Origin: JBGSKY01 sp041740995
GTDB taxonomy: Bacteria > Planctomycetota > Planctomycetia > Pirellulales > Pirellulaceae
Length of the DNA stretch: 10,025 nucleotides
Assembly (NCBI GenBank): GCA_041740995.1
Contig: JBGSKY010000182.1
Span: forward strand, 1 to 10,025
Reading direction: 5' to 3'
In this document: in pieces, positions 1 through 7,401 of the stretch
Position numbering within the stretch: position 1 is the stretch's first letter
Layout: each line of letters opens with the position of its first letter
The notes under the pieces: generated by a model
What the model was told of the DNA's origin: nothing
The model's database searches: none
What the model saw: the letters and a program-made list of their open reading frames with translations, nothing else
Translations under genes and position numbers: made by a program

Positions 1-1
1 G

Positions 2-1729
2 TTCTTGGATTCGACATTCACTCCGCGAGACTTTGCCAATGTGGAGCGGATCGAGATTCTAAAAGGCCCCGCGTCGGTTCTTTACGGCGCAGCGGCAGCC
101 TCGGGAACCGTTAACGTCGTTACCAAAAAGCCGATCGACGACAGCTTCACCAATTACAACTACCAGTTCGGATCATTCGGCTTGAATCGACATGAACTCG
201 ATACAAACGGTCGGGCCTGTAGCGACGGTTCACTGTTGTATCGTTTCAACGGATCGTATGAAGACAGCGACAGCTTTCGTGACTTTGGATTCACGCAACG
301 ATACCAGATCGCACCTACACTTCGTTGGTTCCACAATCCCGATACCATGCTGACTTGGGAAACTGAAATCGTTGAAAACAAGCGACGCGGCGACGTTGGC
401 ATTGCGGCAATCAACGGCGATGTGCTGGCACTTCCGCCGAGCCGTTATCTTGGTGAACCCTCCAACGACTTTTTCAACACCCGAGATAATCGAACCAGTG
501 TCGTGCTTGATCACCGCTTTGCCGACGACTGGGCAGTTCAAGTCGGCGCATCAACGGTTTTCTATGAGATTGACGGGTCACAGTCGCTGCCCGTGGGCTC
601 ATTGGGCAATCAGGTCTTCCGAACTCGGCAAAACTACACCGGCGACGAACAAGCGTCGTCCTTGATCGCCAACTTGACGGGACGATTCGATACCGGTGGA
701 CTCGATCACCGATTCGTGGCCGGGACGGAGCACGTTTACTATGACTCCGATACGACCATCGCCGCATTCAACCTGGACCCGATTGATGCGCAGAATCCGA
801 CGTACACCAATCCCGCCTTTGGCGCACCGGTGTTCGCTGCCGACTTTCCTGTCTTTCGGCAAGTTCGTCACGGCTACTACTTGCAAGATTTCATTACCGT
901 CAATCCGCATTTGCAATTCCTTGCCGGTGTTCGATTCGACGATGTCGACTTGACTTTTGATCGAGATTTTGGGTTCGGTCCGACTCGAACCGAACAGGAC
1001 TTCAACCAAACGACTCCTCGCGTCGGTGTCGTCGTGCAACCATTGCCGGACGTTCTGAGCACCTACTTCAACTATTCTCGATCATTCAATCCACCGGGCG
1101 GTGGCGGGTTTCCTTTCACCAGCGATCCCGTCAAAGCCGAAGAGGGTGAGTTGTTTGAAGCGGGCATCAAGACGCTGTTGACCGAAGACCTTGTGCTGCA
1201 CATCGCGGGCTTTCATGTAACGCGACAAAATGTGCCTTTTGCCAGCTTCGGTGCGTTCGGACCGATATTTTTCCAGGCCGGTGAGGAACGTTCGCAAGGT
1301 GCAGAAGTGGAACTGCTGGGACGGCTCACCGATCGCTGGAACGTGATCGGCAACTATGCCTATGTGGATACTCGAGTTACCGATCCGAATAATCCAGTAT
1401 TTTTCGGACAGCGTTCGCGCAACATACCTCTAAACCAATGGAATCTTTGGACACGGTATGATCTGCTGCAATGTTGTCATGAGACGCTGGGGGTTGCAGC
1501 CGGCTTTCGCTACCTCGATGAGCGAACGGCGAACATAGCTGGAGATGTGACGCTGCCTTCCTACACACGCTGGGACGCAGGCATGTACTACAGCCGAGGC
1601 CGCCTCGATACGACTTTGTTCGTTGAGAACTTGTTCGATACGCAGTATGCGGCAAGTTCGATCAACGAAAACCAAGTGAATCCCGGCGCTCCGGCAACCC
1701 TGCGTGCCCAAATCGGAGCCCGCTTCTAA
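2..1729 (+). CDS. TonB-dependent siderophore-type receptor (5' partial)
   Basis: This is an outer-membrane active transporter that probably imports a ferric siderophore or similar metal chelate, energised by TonB-ExbB-ExbD. The reading frame is open from the first bases of the window, so the signal peptide, TonB box and start of the plug lie upstream. The visible part begins inside the plug domain: VERIEILKGPASVLYG followed by GTVNVVTKKP is the conserved plug motif of siderophore receptors. The rest is a 22-strand-type beta-barrel rich in alternating aromatic strands. It includes NYSRSFNPPG, a segment near the C-terminus reading LFVENLFDTQYAAS, and the terminal NPGAPATLRAQIGARF, ending in the aromatic residue needed for outer-membrane assembly. 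The stop is TAA at 1727-1729. A CC pair (LLQCCHE, about 1467-1487) is unusual in a barrel. The substrate cannot be told from sequence. The family call is firm; siderophore is the likeliest ligand class. Confidence 0.93.
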   Translation, partial: FLDSTFTPRDFANVERIEILKGPASVLYGAAAASGTVNVVTKKPIDDSFTNYNYQFGSFGLNRHELDTNGRACSDGSLLYRFNGSYEDSDSFRDFGFTQRYQIAPTLRWFHNPDTMLTWETEIVENKRRGDVGIAAINGDVLALPPSRYLGEPSNDFFNTRDNRTSVVLDHRFADDWAVQVGASTVFYEIDGSQSLPVGSLGNQVFRTRQNYTGDEQASSLIANLTGRFDTGGLDHRFVAGTEHVYYDSDTTIAAFNLDPIDAQNPTYTNPAFGAPVFAADFPVFRQVRHGYYLQDFITVNPHLQFLAGVRFDDVDLTFDRDFGFGPTRTEQDFNQTTPRVGVVVQPLPDVLSTYFNYSRSFNPPGGGGFPFTSDPVKAEEGELFEAGIKTLLTEDLVLHIAGFHVTRQNVPFASFGAFGPIFFQAGEERSQGAEVELLGRLTDRWNVIGNYAYVDTRVTDPNNPVFFGQRSRNIPLNQWNLWTRYDLLQCCHETLGVAAGFRYLDERTANIAGDVTLPSYTRWDAGMYYSRGRLDTTLFVENLFDTQYAASSINENQVNPGAPATLRAQIGARF

Positions 1730-1747
1730 TTGCAGTTGAAGTCCATC

Positions 1748-1804
1748 CCGGTTACATTGAGACACTCCGAATAACATCTGAGTGTTGTCTCGCAACCGGT
1801 TTTT
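1748..1804 (+). terminator. Hairpin plus T5: intrinsic terminator or attenuator
   Basis: An outer stem CCGGTT (1748-1753) pairs with AACCGG (1794-1799). An inner stem GAGACA (1759-1764) pairs with TGTCTC (1786-1791), with further CTC/GAG pairing and an apical loop of about 12 nt. An asymmetric internal loop (5 and 2 nt) separates the two stems. Five T residues (1800-1804) follow directly. The position, 18 nt after the receptor stop, suits a rho-independent terminator. The T tract ends only 5 nt before the dioxygenase ATG, so it could also act as an attenuator or block initiation there. Confidence 0.68.
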
Positions 1805-1809
1805 GACTT

Positions 1810-2607
1810 ATGGATTCATCGCTTTCCGCGGCAAGTAAGGCGTCCGGATCGCCGGACGTGGCGGCTGAGAAATATCATTGCGACGGATACGCGATCTATC
1901 GCAGCGTATTTTCCGCGGATGAGATCGCTGCGCTCGCCGACGAGGCCGATAAGCTGCTTCAGCGGACAGAACTGATCGACACGCAAAACATTCGTTGCCG
2001 TTGGCAAGATCACCGAGAGAGTGGCGAGTGCATGTTCGACTGCTTTGATCCAGTGATCGACATTGCTCCGGTCTGTGGCTACTTTGCTATGCACGAAAAG
2101 ATGCTTGAAATTCTGGCCAGTCTCTACGACGAACCCGCGTGTCTGTTCAAGGACAAGCTGATCTTCAAACGTCCCGGCGCAAAGGGCTACGATCTGCATC
2201 AAGACTACATCGGCTGGGACAGTTTTCCGGAGTCGTTCTTAACCGTCGTGATTCCGATTGACGCAACGACGGCGCACAACGGGGCGACAGAGGTATTTCC
2301 TGGAGTACATCGCAAAGGCTACCTTTCTCCTCGCGATGGTGAATACCATCAACTGAGTGAGGACACGGTCGATCTTGCGACGGGTGTGATCTTGGAAATG
2401 ACTCCTGGCGACGTTGCCATTTTCAGCGGGTTCACGCCACATCGTTCCGCTGCCAATTCGAGCGAAACTGCTCGGCGGCAACTGTATCTTAGTTACAACG
2501 CGCTGAGTGACGGCGGTGAACAGCGAGATGCGCACTACACCGAATTCCATCAATGGCTTCACACGAAGTATGCAGAATATGGCAAGTCGGGTGTCTGGTT
2601 CCGATAG
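1810..2607 (+). CDS. PhyH-family Fe(II)/2-oxoglutarate dioxygenase
   Basis: A 265-residue protein of the phytanoyl-CoA dioxygenase superfamily, which hydroxylates or oxidatively cleaves small molecules using Fe(II), O2 and 2-oxoglutarate in the cytoplasm. The N-terminal YHCDGYAIYRSVF (about 22-34) is the usual family opening. The facial triad is visible as H130-x-D132 (DLHQDYIGWD) and H211 (FTPHRSAANS). R222 or R223 (ARRQLYLSYN), 11-12 residues after H211, is the expected 2-oxoglutarate anchor, and GATEVFPGVHRKG is the typical strand before the distal His. Length is normal for PhyH enzymes. The start is the ATG at 1810. There is no Shine-Dalgarno sequence and a T5 tract sits just upstream. 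An in-frame GTG at 1858, closer to the conserved core, is an alternative. It is translationally coupled to the MFS gene downstream. The family includes PhnY and ectoine hydroxylase; neither is indicated here and the substrate is unknown. Confidence 0.9.
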   Translation: MDSSLSAASKASGSPDVAAEKYHCDGYAIYRSVFSADEIAALADEADKLLQRTELIDTQNIRCRWQDHRESGECMFDCFDPVIDIAPVCGYFAMHEKMLEILASLYDEPACLFKDKLIFKRPGAKGYDLHQDYIGWDSFPESFLTVVIPIDATTAHNGATEVFPGVHRKGYLSPRDGEYHQLSEDTVDLATGVILEMTPGDVAIFSGFTPHRSAANSSETARRQLYLSYNALSDGGEQRDAHYTEFHQWLHTKYAEYGKSGVWFR

Positions 2608-3865
2608 CGGTTCGGGCGAAACGAAAGCTCGCTTCTATTACGGTTGGGTGATGGTCGTTGTCGCAGCGGTCCTGATGGCTGCGACGTTGCCGGGACGCAC
2701 GCACGGAATGGGCTTGATCACAAAGCGCTTGATCGAGGATATCGACGCTACGAAACTCGCTTTCGCTCAAATCAATTTTTGGGCGACCTTGATCGGTGCC
2801 TCGTTCTGTCTGCCATGCGGTTGGTTGATTGATCGTTTTGGTCTGCGGCGCGTTTCGATCGTGGTGATCGTTTGCTTAGCGGTTGCCGTGATCGCGATCA
2901 GTAGAGCGGAGTCGACGCCGCAGGTCGCACTATGGACATTGCTCACCCGCGGCTTTGGTCAAAGCATGCTTTCGGTGTTGAGCATCACTTTAGTTGGAAA
3001 ATGGTTTTCGCGTCGATTGGGAATGGCGATGGGTGTGTATTCTGTGTTGCTGAGCCTGATGATGGCGACGGCGACCGGAGTTTTGGGCAGCCAAATCATT
3101 TCTCTCGGTTGGCGAGAGGCTTGGAGTCAACAGGGCTGGGTATTGCTCGTGATCGTTCTGCCGCTCGCCGTCCTGATTCGTAACTCCCCCAACCGTAATG
3201 GCGCCGAATTTGCGGATGCGAATCAAGCAAACTTGAATCGGGGTAGCGCGACGCTTCGAGATGCGCTTAGTGCTCCTTGTTTTTGGGTATTCGCACTTAG
3301 CATCTCCTTCTTCGGATTGATCAGTTCGGGCCTTTCGCTTTTCAATCAATATGTGCTGGCAGAGCGTGGGTTTGACGAGTCCGTTTATCACCAAACTCTC
3401 GTCATTGGCCTGTTGGCTGGATTGTTCGCGAATCTCGCCACCGGCGCAGCGACGCGACGATTCTCGCTGCAACGTTTGCTCTCATGCTCACTACTGATTC
3501 TCACCTTCTCGCTCGTCGCGTTTCCGTTCATTTCGAGCATTGCGGAAGTGTATGCTTATGCCATTTCGATGGGCGTTGCCGGTGGGATGCTGACCGTGCT
3601 CTTTTTCACGGTCTGGGGACACGGCTTCGGACCCGACCATCTTGGTAAAATTCAAGGTGCGGCGCAGATGATCACCGTTCTTGCGTCCGCACTTGGCCCC
3701 GTGATGGTGACGTTGTCGGAATCGTATACTGGCTCGTATACCATCGTGTTTTATTCCGCAGCCATTGTTACTCTCATTTTCGCCGCGATTGCATTACTGA
3801 TATCGGTCCCCGACGCCCGCGCGGGATACTGGCAGAGATACTCAGCATCGTATTCACAACTCTAG
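2579..3865 (+). CDS. MFS permease (MCT/oxalate-formate antiporter-like)
   Basis: An inner-membrane Major Facilitator Superfamily transporter with about 12 hydrophobic segments, 428 residues from the chosen start. The N-terminal FYYGWVMVVVAAVL resembles monocarboxylate and oxalate/formate antiporter-like MFS members. The family motif A between TM2 and TM3 is clear as GWLIDRFGLRR (about residues 81-91). A polar central loop (SPNRNGAEFADANQANLNRG) separates the two six-helix halves. The frame stays open upstream to 2507, deep inside the dioxygenase gene. The ATG at 2579 is preferred because it leaves only a short cytoplasmic tail and a 29-nt overlap with the upstream gene. An ATG at 2570 and a GTG at 2591 are also possible. 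The overlap, and the 8-nt gap to the VOC gene, show co-transcription and probable translational coupling. It probably moves the substrate or product of the dioxygenase/VOC pair. Import or export cannot be decided, and it does not look like ArsB or Acr3. Confidence 0.88.
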   Translation: MASRVSGSDSGSGETKARFYYGWVMVVVAAVLMAATLPGRTHGMGLITKRLIEDIDATKLAFAQINFWATLIGASFCLPCGWLIDRFGLRRVSIVVIVCLAVAVIAISRAESTPQVALWTLLTRGFGQSMLSVLSITLVGKWFSRRLGMAMGVYSVLLSLMMATATGVLGSQIISLGWREAWSQQGWVLLVIVLPLAVLIRNSPNRNGAEFADANQANLNRGSATLRDALSAPCFWVFALSISFFGLISSGLSLFNQYVLAERGFDESVYHQTLVIGLLAGLFANLATGAATRRFSLQRLLSCSLLILTFSLVAFPFISSIAEVYAYAISMGVAGGMLTVLFFTVWGHGFGPDHLGKIQGAAQMITVLASALGPVMVTLSESYTGSYTIVFYSAAIVTLIFAAIALLISVPDARAGYWQRYSASYSQL

Positions 3866-3873
3866 GTACAACC

Positions 3874-4989
3874 ATGTCCGACCAACTCGTAGCTCTCCAG
3901 TCGGGTTCGCCTGAATCCATCGACCGCGACAACTCCGTTCGCTTTCACATGTCGATGAACGTGGGAAACCTATCGGCGAGCGTTTCGTTTTTTGAAAAGT
4001 TCTTCGGTTGCCCGCCCGCGAAACTGCGAAGCGACTATGCCAAGTTTGAAGTCCAGCATCCTCCGCTGGTTCTCTCGCTTGAGCCTAGTAAGCCGAGCGG
4101 CGGCGGTTCTTTGAACCATGTCGGATTGCGAATGCCATCAACCGAAGCACTTGTGGCGATGCAGCGTCGACTGGAATCATGCGGGGTTGGCACCCAGCGA
4201 ATGGACGGCGTCGAGTGTTGTTACGCGCGACAAACCAAGTTTTGGTTGCACGATCCCGATGGTGTGTTGTGGGAAGTTTACACGCTGGATGAAGACATCG
4301 ACCATCATGGTTTTTCGGGCGACGAATCGTCCAGTACTTCTGACCACGATCCATCGCCGACAGAACACGCGTCGGATGCGAATGCGGCCGAACTCGCGCT
4401 GGCAATCTGGTCGCATCGTCTCGGCCAGCCGATCCCGAGTCAGTTGTTCGTTCGTGACAACTCGGTGGACGTGATTCAGTTGCAAGGGACACTCAACGCG
4501 ACAAGCGATCCCGCGATGCGAGCGACGTTATATCAGCAGTGCTATCGCGCCCTGAAGCCGTCCGGAAAAATCAGCCTGCATCAACTCACCAGCGATCGTC
4601 CTATTCAAGCCGCCCAGTTGCAACTTCCCGGCGCAGCATCGGTCGTCGAGCAGGTACTTCCGATTGACCAGCTCATGGACGAATTGCGCTCGGCCGGCCT
4701 CAGTCAAATCGAATTCGACAAATATGGACAGCGTCCTTGCTTCCTCCGCGATGGTATTGAGATGCGAGAAACATTGTTGACCGCACGAAAGGCTCATCCT
4801 GACGCAACCGCAACCGAACCAGACGCATCCATCACCGATTGTCGGGTCATTTACAAAGGCCCTGCCGATCAAGTGAAGGTAGGTGGCACGACGCTTCAGC
4901 GCGGACGAGTCACGGAAGTTTCCGACCACATCCGAAATCAACTGAAAGCAGCGCTCGCCGATCAATTGATCGTGTTTGGCGATGCTTGA
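3874..4989 (+). CDS. ArsI/CadI-like VOC metalloenzyme fused to half methyltransferase
   Basis: A 371-residue two-part protein. Residues 22-140 form a vicinal-oxygen-chelate (glyoxalase fold) domain like ArsI, the Fe(II) C-As lyase that demethylates trivalent organoarsenicals. Candidate metal ligands are H25 (RFHMSMNV), H82 (LNHVGLRM) and E134 (LWEVYTLDE). The vicinal pair C115-C116 in VECCYARQTKFWLHDPDG matches the substrate-thiol motif of ArsI. An acidic Ser/Asp-rich linker spans about 141-170. Residues 172-304 resemble the second half of an ArsM-type class I methyltransferase (VDVIQLQGTLN, CYRALKPSGKISLH, GLSQIEFDKYG, CFLRDGIEMRETLL). No SAM-binding motif I (DxGxGxG) is present, so it is probably not an active methyltransferase. 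The tail (VIYKGPADQVKVGG to RGRVTEV) also resembles the end of such methyltransferases. It starts at the ATG 8 nt after the permease stop. Glyoxalase or bleomycin-resistance roles are less likely because of the CC motif. The family call is firm; activity on arsenic is inferred. Confidence 0.82.
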   Translation: MSDQLVALQSGSPESIDRDNSVRFHMSMNVGNLSASVSFFEKFFGCPPAKLRSDYAKFEVQHPPLVLSLEPSKPSGGGSLNHVGLRMPSTEALVAMQRRLESCGVGTQRMDGVECCYARQTKFWLHDPDGVLWEVYTLDEDIDHHGFSGDESSSTSDHDPSPTEHASDANAAELALAIWSHRLGQPIPSQLFVRDNSVDVIQLQGTLNATSDPAMRATLYQQCYRALKPSGKISLHQLTSDRPIQAAQLQLPGAASVVEQVLPIDQLMDELRSAGLSQIEFDKYGQRPCFLRDGIEMRETLLTARKAHPDATATEPDASITDCRVIYKGPADQVKVGGTTLQRGRVTEVSDHIRNQLKAALADQLIVFGDA

Positions 4990-4999
4990 ACCAATGGAC

Positions 5000-7231
5000 C
5001 TAGTATCGCCATGTGGCAGTCACGCGGGCCATAGTAGGTTCGACGGGGTGGAAATGAAAGTCCTCGGCGGTAGGCAATCCCGCTGGTTGCGACTCATAGA
5101 AATAAGTGATGTCGTTGTCTTTGCTGTTGAACACATTGAAGATGTCAACCGCGAGGGTGGTCTTTCTGGATTGATACCCGAGCTGCATGTTCGCGACCGT
5201 CGTCGTATCGCTACGAGCGGAGTTGTCTTCGATCAGCGCCGCCGGGCCATAATGCCGTATCCGGAAAGTGCCATACCAGGGCGAATTCGGCTGTCGCGCC
5301 GTGAAGCCGCCACTAAGAACATTCTCGACGGCATTGGGAATACGGTCGCCGCCTGCAAACCTCGGACGAACGTAGGCATAGTCGGCATCGGCGACTAGCC
5401 AGTCATGAAGCTGATAGTAATTGGTCCAGGTCACTCCGGTGCGTCGACTTGCCGGACCTGCTTCGGTCGTTCCCGCATCGCCGACGAACAACAATTCAGA
5501 ATCAATCTCCAGATACTACAGCACCAAAGTTGAATTCCATTTCGGTGTTAGATACGACCGCATTCCGATTTCACTTCCGTCGCTCTTGACCAATGGGTTC
5601 GCCGGATCGGTCGATGAGTTCACACCGCGTGAGTCGTTGCTGTGGAAGCTTTGCCCCCAATTGAGGAACAGCTCCGAGTCGGCCCAGGGACCGAGGGCCA
5701 ATCCAAGTTTGGGGCTGAAGATTCCCGCATCCGTCGTGTTGGTATCCGCCGGATCGAGGTCGGAGCGATTGTGAAACCGATACAGGTCACCCCGCAGCCC
5801 TACGGATGATCGCGCCCAATCGGTCAAACTCGCTTCGTTGACGTAATAGAGTGAGTAGCTTTGCTGATCGACGCTATCGTTGCGAACCTGCGAAACCAGT
5901 TGCTGTTGGCGCGTTCGATTCAACGCAAGGTTATAGATGTTATCGTTGCGAAATTGAAATCCGAACGTGTGATCAACATCTTGGCGGTGGTACGTTCGGC
6001 TTGCATTGACGCCTCCATACCAGCGATTGTCGAGTTGTTGAATTTGGTCGCCGTTGATCGAGTCGTCGAGAAAAAAGGTGAAGTTTGAAAACAGATCCAG
6101 GTCGTAGTAGCTGATATAAGCATTCGCTCGCGTCGAAACATCGGCATCGTTGCTCCAGTACTCGGCATTCAGTCCGTAGCGACTGGTATCGCCCGCGTCG
6201 GTGGGGTCCAACGATCCAAAACGATCTACCAGTCCGGCAGTGACCGCTCGCTGTGAAATCTGATTCGTTGCCGTCCAGTCACTTTGGTATCCCATCGCCG
6301 TCAACGAAAAACCTTCCTGTTTATCGCCGAACGACCATCGCAGAACACCGTTCAGTTTTTCAAAGTCTTCCGACACGACCCAGGGGCCATCGTAGAATGA
6401 AGTCTCAAATCCGTAGAGCAGAGTACCTCCAGCAAGCTCGCGTGAATCAGCGATCAGTGCGCGGTAATAGTCGTACGATCCGGCTGTGGCCGTTGCAATT
6501 CCGTCGGGCAGCTCGCGAAGCAGATGAATATCGGCGGAGCCTGCCGAGCTGAAATCTCCCACATCGGCCGAGTAAGGACCGAGGCGGAAGTCAACCGACT
6601 CGATCAATTCGGGGATCAACCAATTCACGTCGAGATAGCCTTGGCCGTGACCGTGCGACGGCAAGTTCATCGGGACGCCATCGACACGCAAGGCGAAGTC
6701 GGTGCCGTGGTCCAGATTGATACCGCGGACAAAATACTGATTCGCTTTTCCAGTACCACTGTGCTGAGTTGCGATGAAGCCAGGGATCAACTCCAGCACG
6801 TCACCGGGTCGGTTGATGGGACGGAAGTCGAGTTCAGCTTGGCCGAAACGGCCGGTTGAAGCCGAAGTAGTTTCGCCAAGCAGGTTTTCAGCGCGACCAA
6901 TGATAGGATTCGCCCCCGGTTGCGGACGCGGCGAAACGTTCGCAAGATTTGAAGTCTGGGAGTCTGTAATTTGTTCGCTTGATTCGATGGCGCTAGCGGA
7001 CGTGCTCGCATCCGAGGTGTCGGAAAGTCGAGGCGCGATCGGCAGCCCAACCATTGGCGGACTCTCGCTGGGCGTCTCGCCAACCGCGTCTTCAACTGGA
7101 GTACGATTCGGTGCTTCCGCTTCGACGATCGTCTCGGGCAGCTCTGGAACCGTAGCTTGTTGCGCCAAACATGGGGAAACTACAAGGGCAAAGATCGATA
7201 TAGCGCTGTACCGTCGAAATTTGCCGGTCAT
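5000..7231 (-). pseudogene. TonB-dependent receptor interrupted by in-frame amber codon
   Basis: A second outer-membrane TonB-dependent receptor, 743 codons if read through. The start at 7231 gives a good signal peptide (basic MTGKFRRY, hydrophobic ISIFALVVS, cut near CLAQ). A TonB-box-like PETIVEAEA follows, then a low-complexity Pro/Ser/Thr-rich stretch to about residue 130. The plug lies at about 132-237 (RPGDVLELIPGF, NQYFVRGINLDHGTD, ALRVDGVPMNLPSHGHGQGY, LGPYSADVGDFSSAGSADI) and the barrel follows. A single TAG (5518-5516) ends the product after residue 571. The same frame then continues as YLEIDSELLFVGDAGTTEA to IFNVFNSKDND and the terminal ATWRY, so the last 172 residues would be lost, including several strands and the C-terminal aromatic. 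Related receptors have Trp in this place, so a TGG to TAG change is the simplest explanation. No frameshift is involved. The gene converges on the VOC gene with a 10-nt gap. The HGHG motif hints at metal or metal-chelate uptake, but the substrate is unknown. Confidence 0.88.
5516..5518 (-). other. In-frame TAG splitting the receptor gene
   Basis: The codon between LVL and YLEIDSEL is TAG. The upstream (7231-5516) and downstream (to 5000) open frames are in phase: 7231 minus 5494 is 1737, divisible by 3. A one-base reversion to TGG (Trp) would give the family-like segment LVLWYLEIDSELLFVGDAG. At least six genes in this window end in TAG (dioxygenase, permease, this receptor, small membrane protein, GTPase, right-edge gene), so amber is an ordinary stop here and general suppression is unlikely. 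Confidence 0.9.
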
Positions 7232-7285
7232 TGTCGATTGTTCCGTGTTTTCGGATTCTTGCGATTTTGCATCCCGTCTGTTTTA

Positions 7286-7314
7286 TATCGGTCAAATTAT
7301 GGTTTTGACCGATA
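7286..7314. promoter_or_regulatory. Perfect 11-7-11 palindrome, likely repressor operator
   Basis: TATCGGTCAAA (7286-7296) and TTTGACCGATA (7304-7314) are exact reverse complements around a 7-nt spacer (TTATGGT). The site lies in the 170-nt divergent intergenic region (7232-7401) between the - strand receptor and the + strand membrane-protein/ArsR unit, so one site could control both directions. Each arm contains TTGACC, a plausible -35-like hexamer reading outward, though I see no convincing -10 at the right distance on either strand. The ArsR-family protein encoded about 700 nt away is the natural candidate ligand. The rest of this intergenic region shows no gene or other clear element. Confidence 0.65.
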
Positions 7315-7401
7315 AAGATGCTCAGACGGAAGTGGGAATGAGTATTCGTCGGACATACAACCTGCACAATCGGAAACTTCTTTTGGGCAAAATGGGAACA
7401 A

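Noticed and set aside
599..1039. Long open frames antisense to the first receptor
   Set aside because: No domain pattern; they follow from the codon bias of the receptor gene on the other strand.
4976..5398. 140-codon + strand open frame after the VOC gene
   Set aside because: It is antisense to the receptor's C-terminal barrel, whose translation gives clear family motifs.
5516..5518. Pyrrolysine or selenocysteine coding
   Set aside because: The codon is TAG, not TGA; Pyl is not expected in this setting; the homologous residue is Trp, and several neighbours use TAG as a normal stop.
5000..7231. Frameshift in the second receptor
   Set aside because: The two open segments are in the same phase; only one stop codon separates them, so this is a nonsense codon and not an indel.
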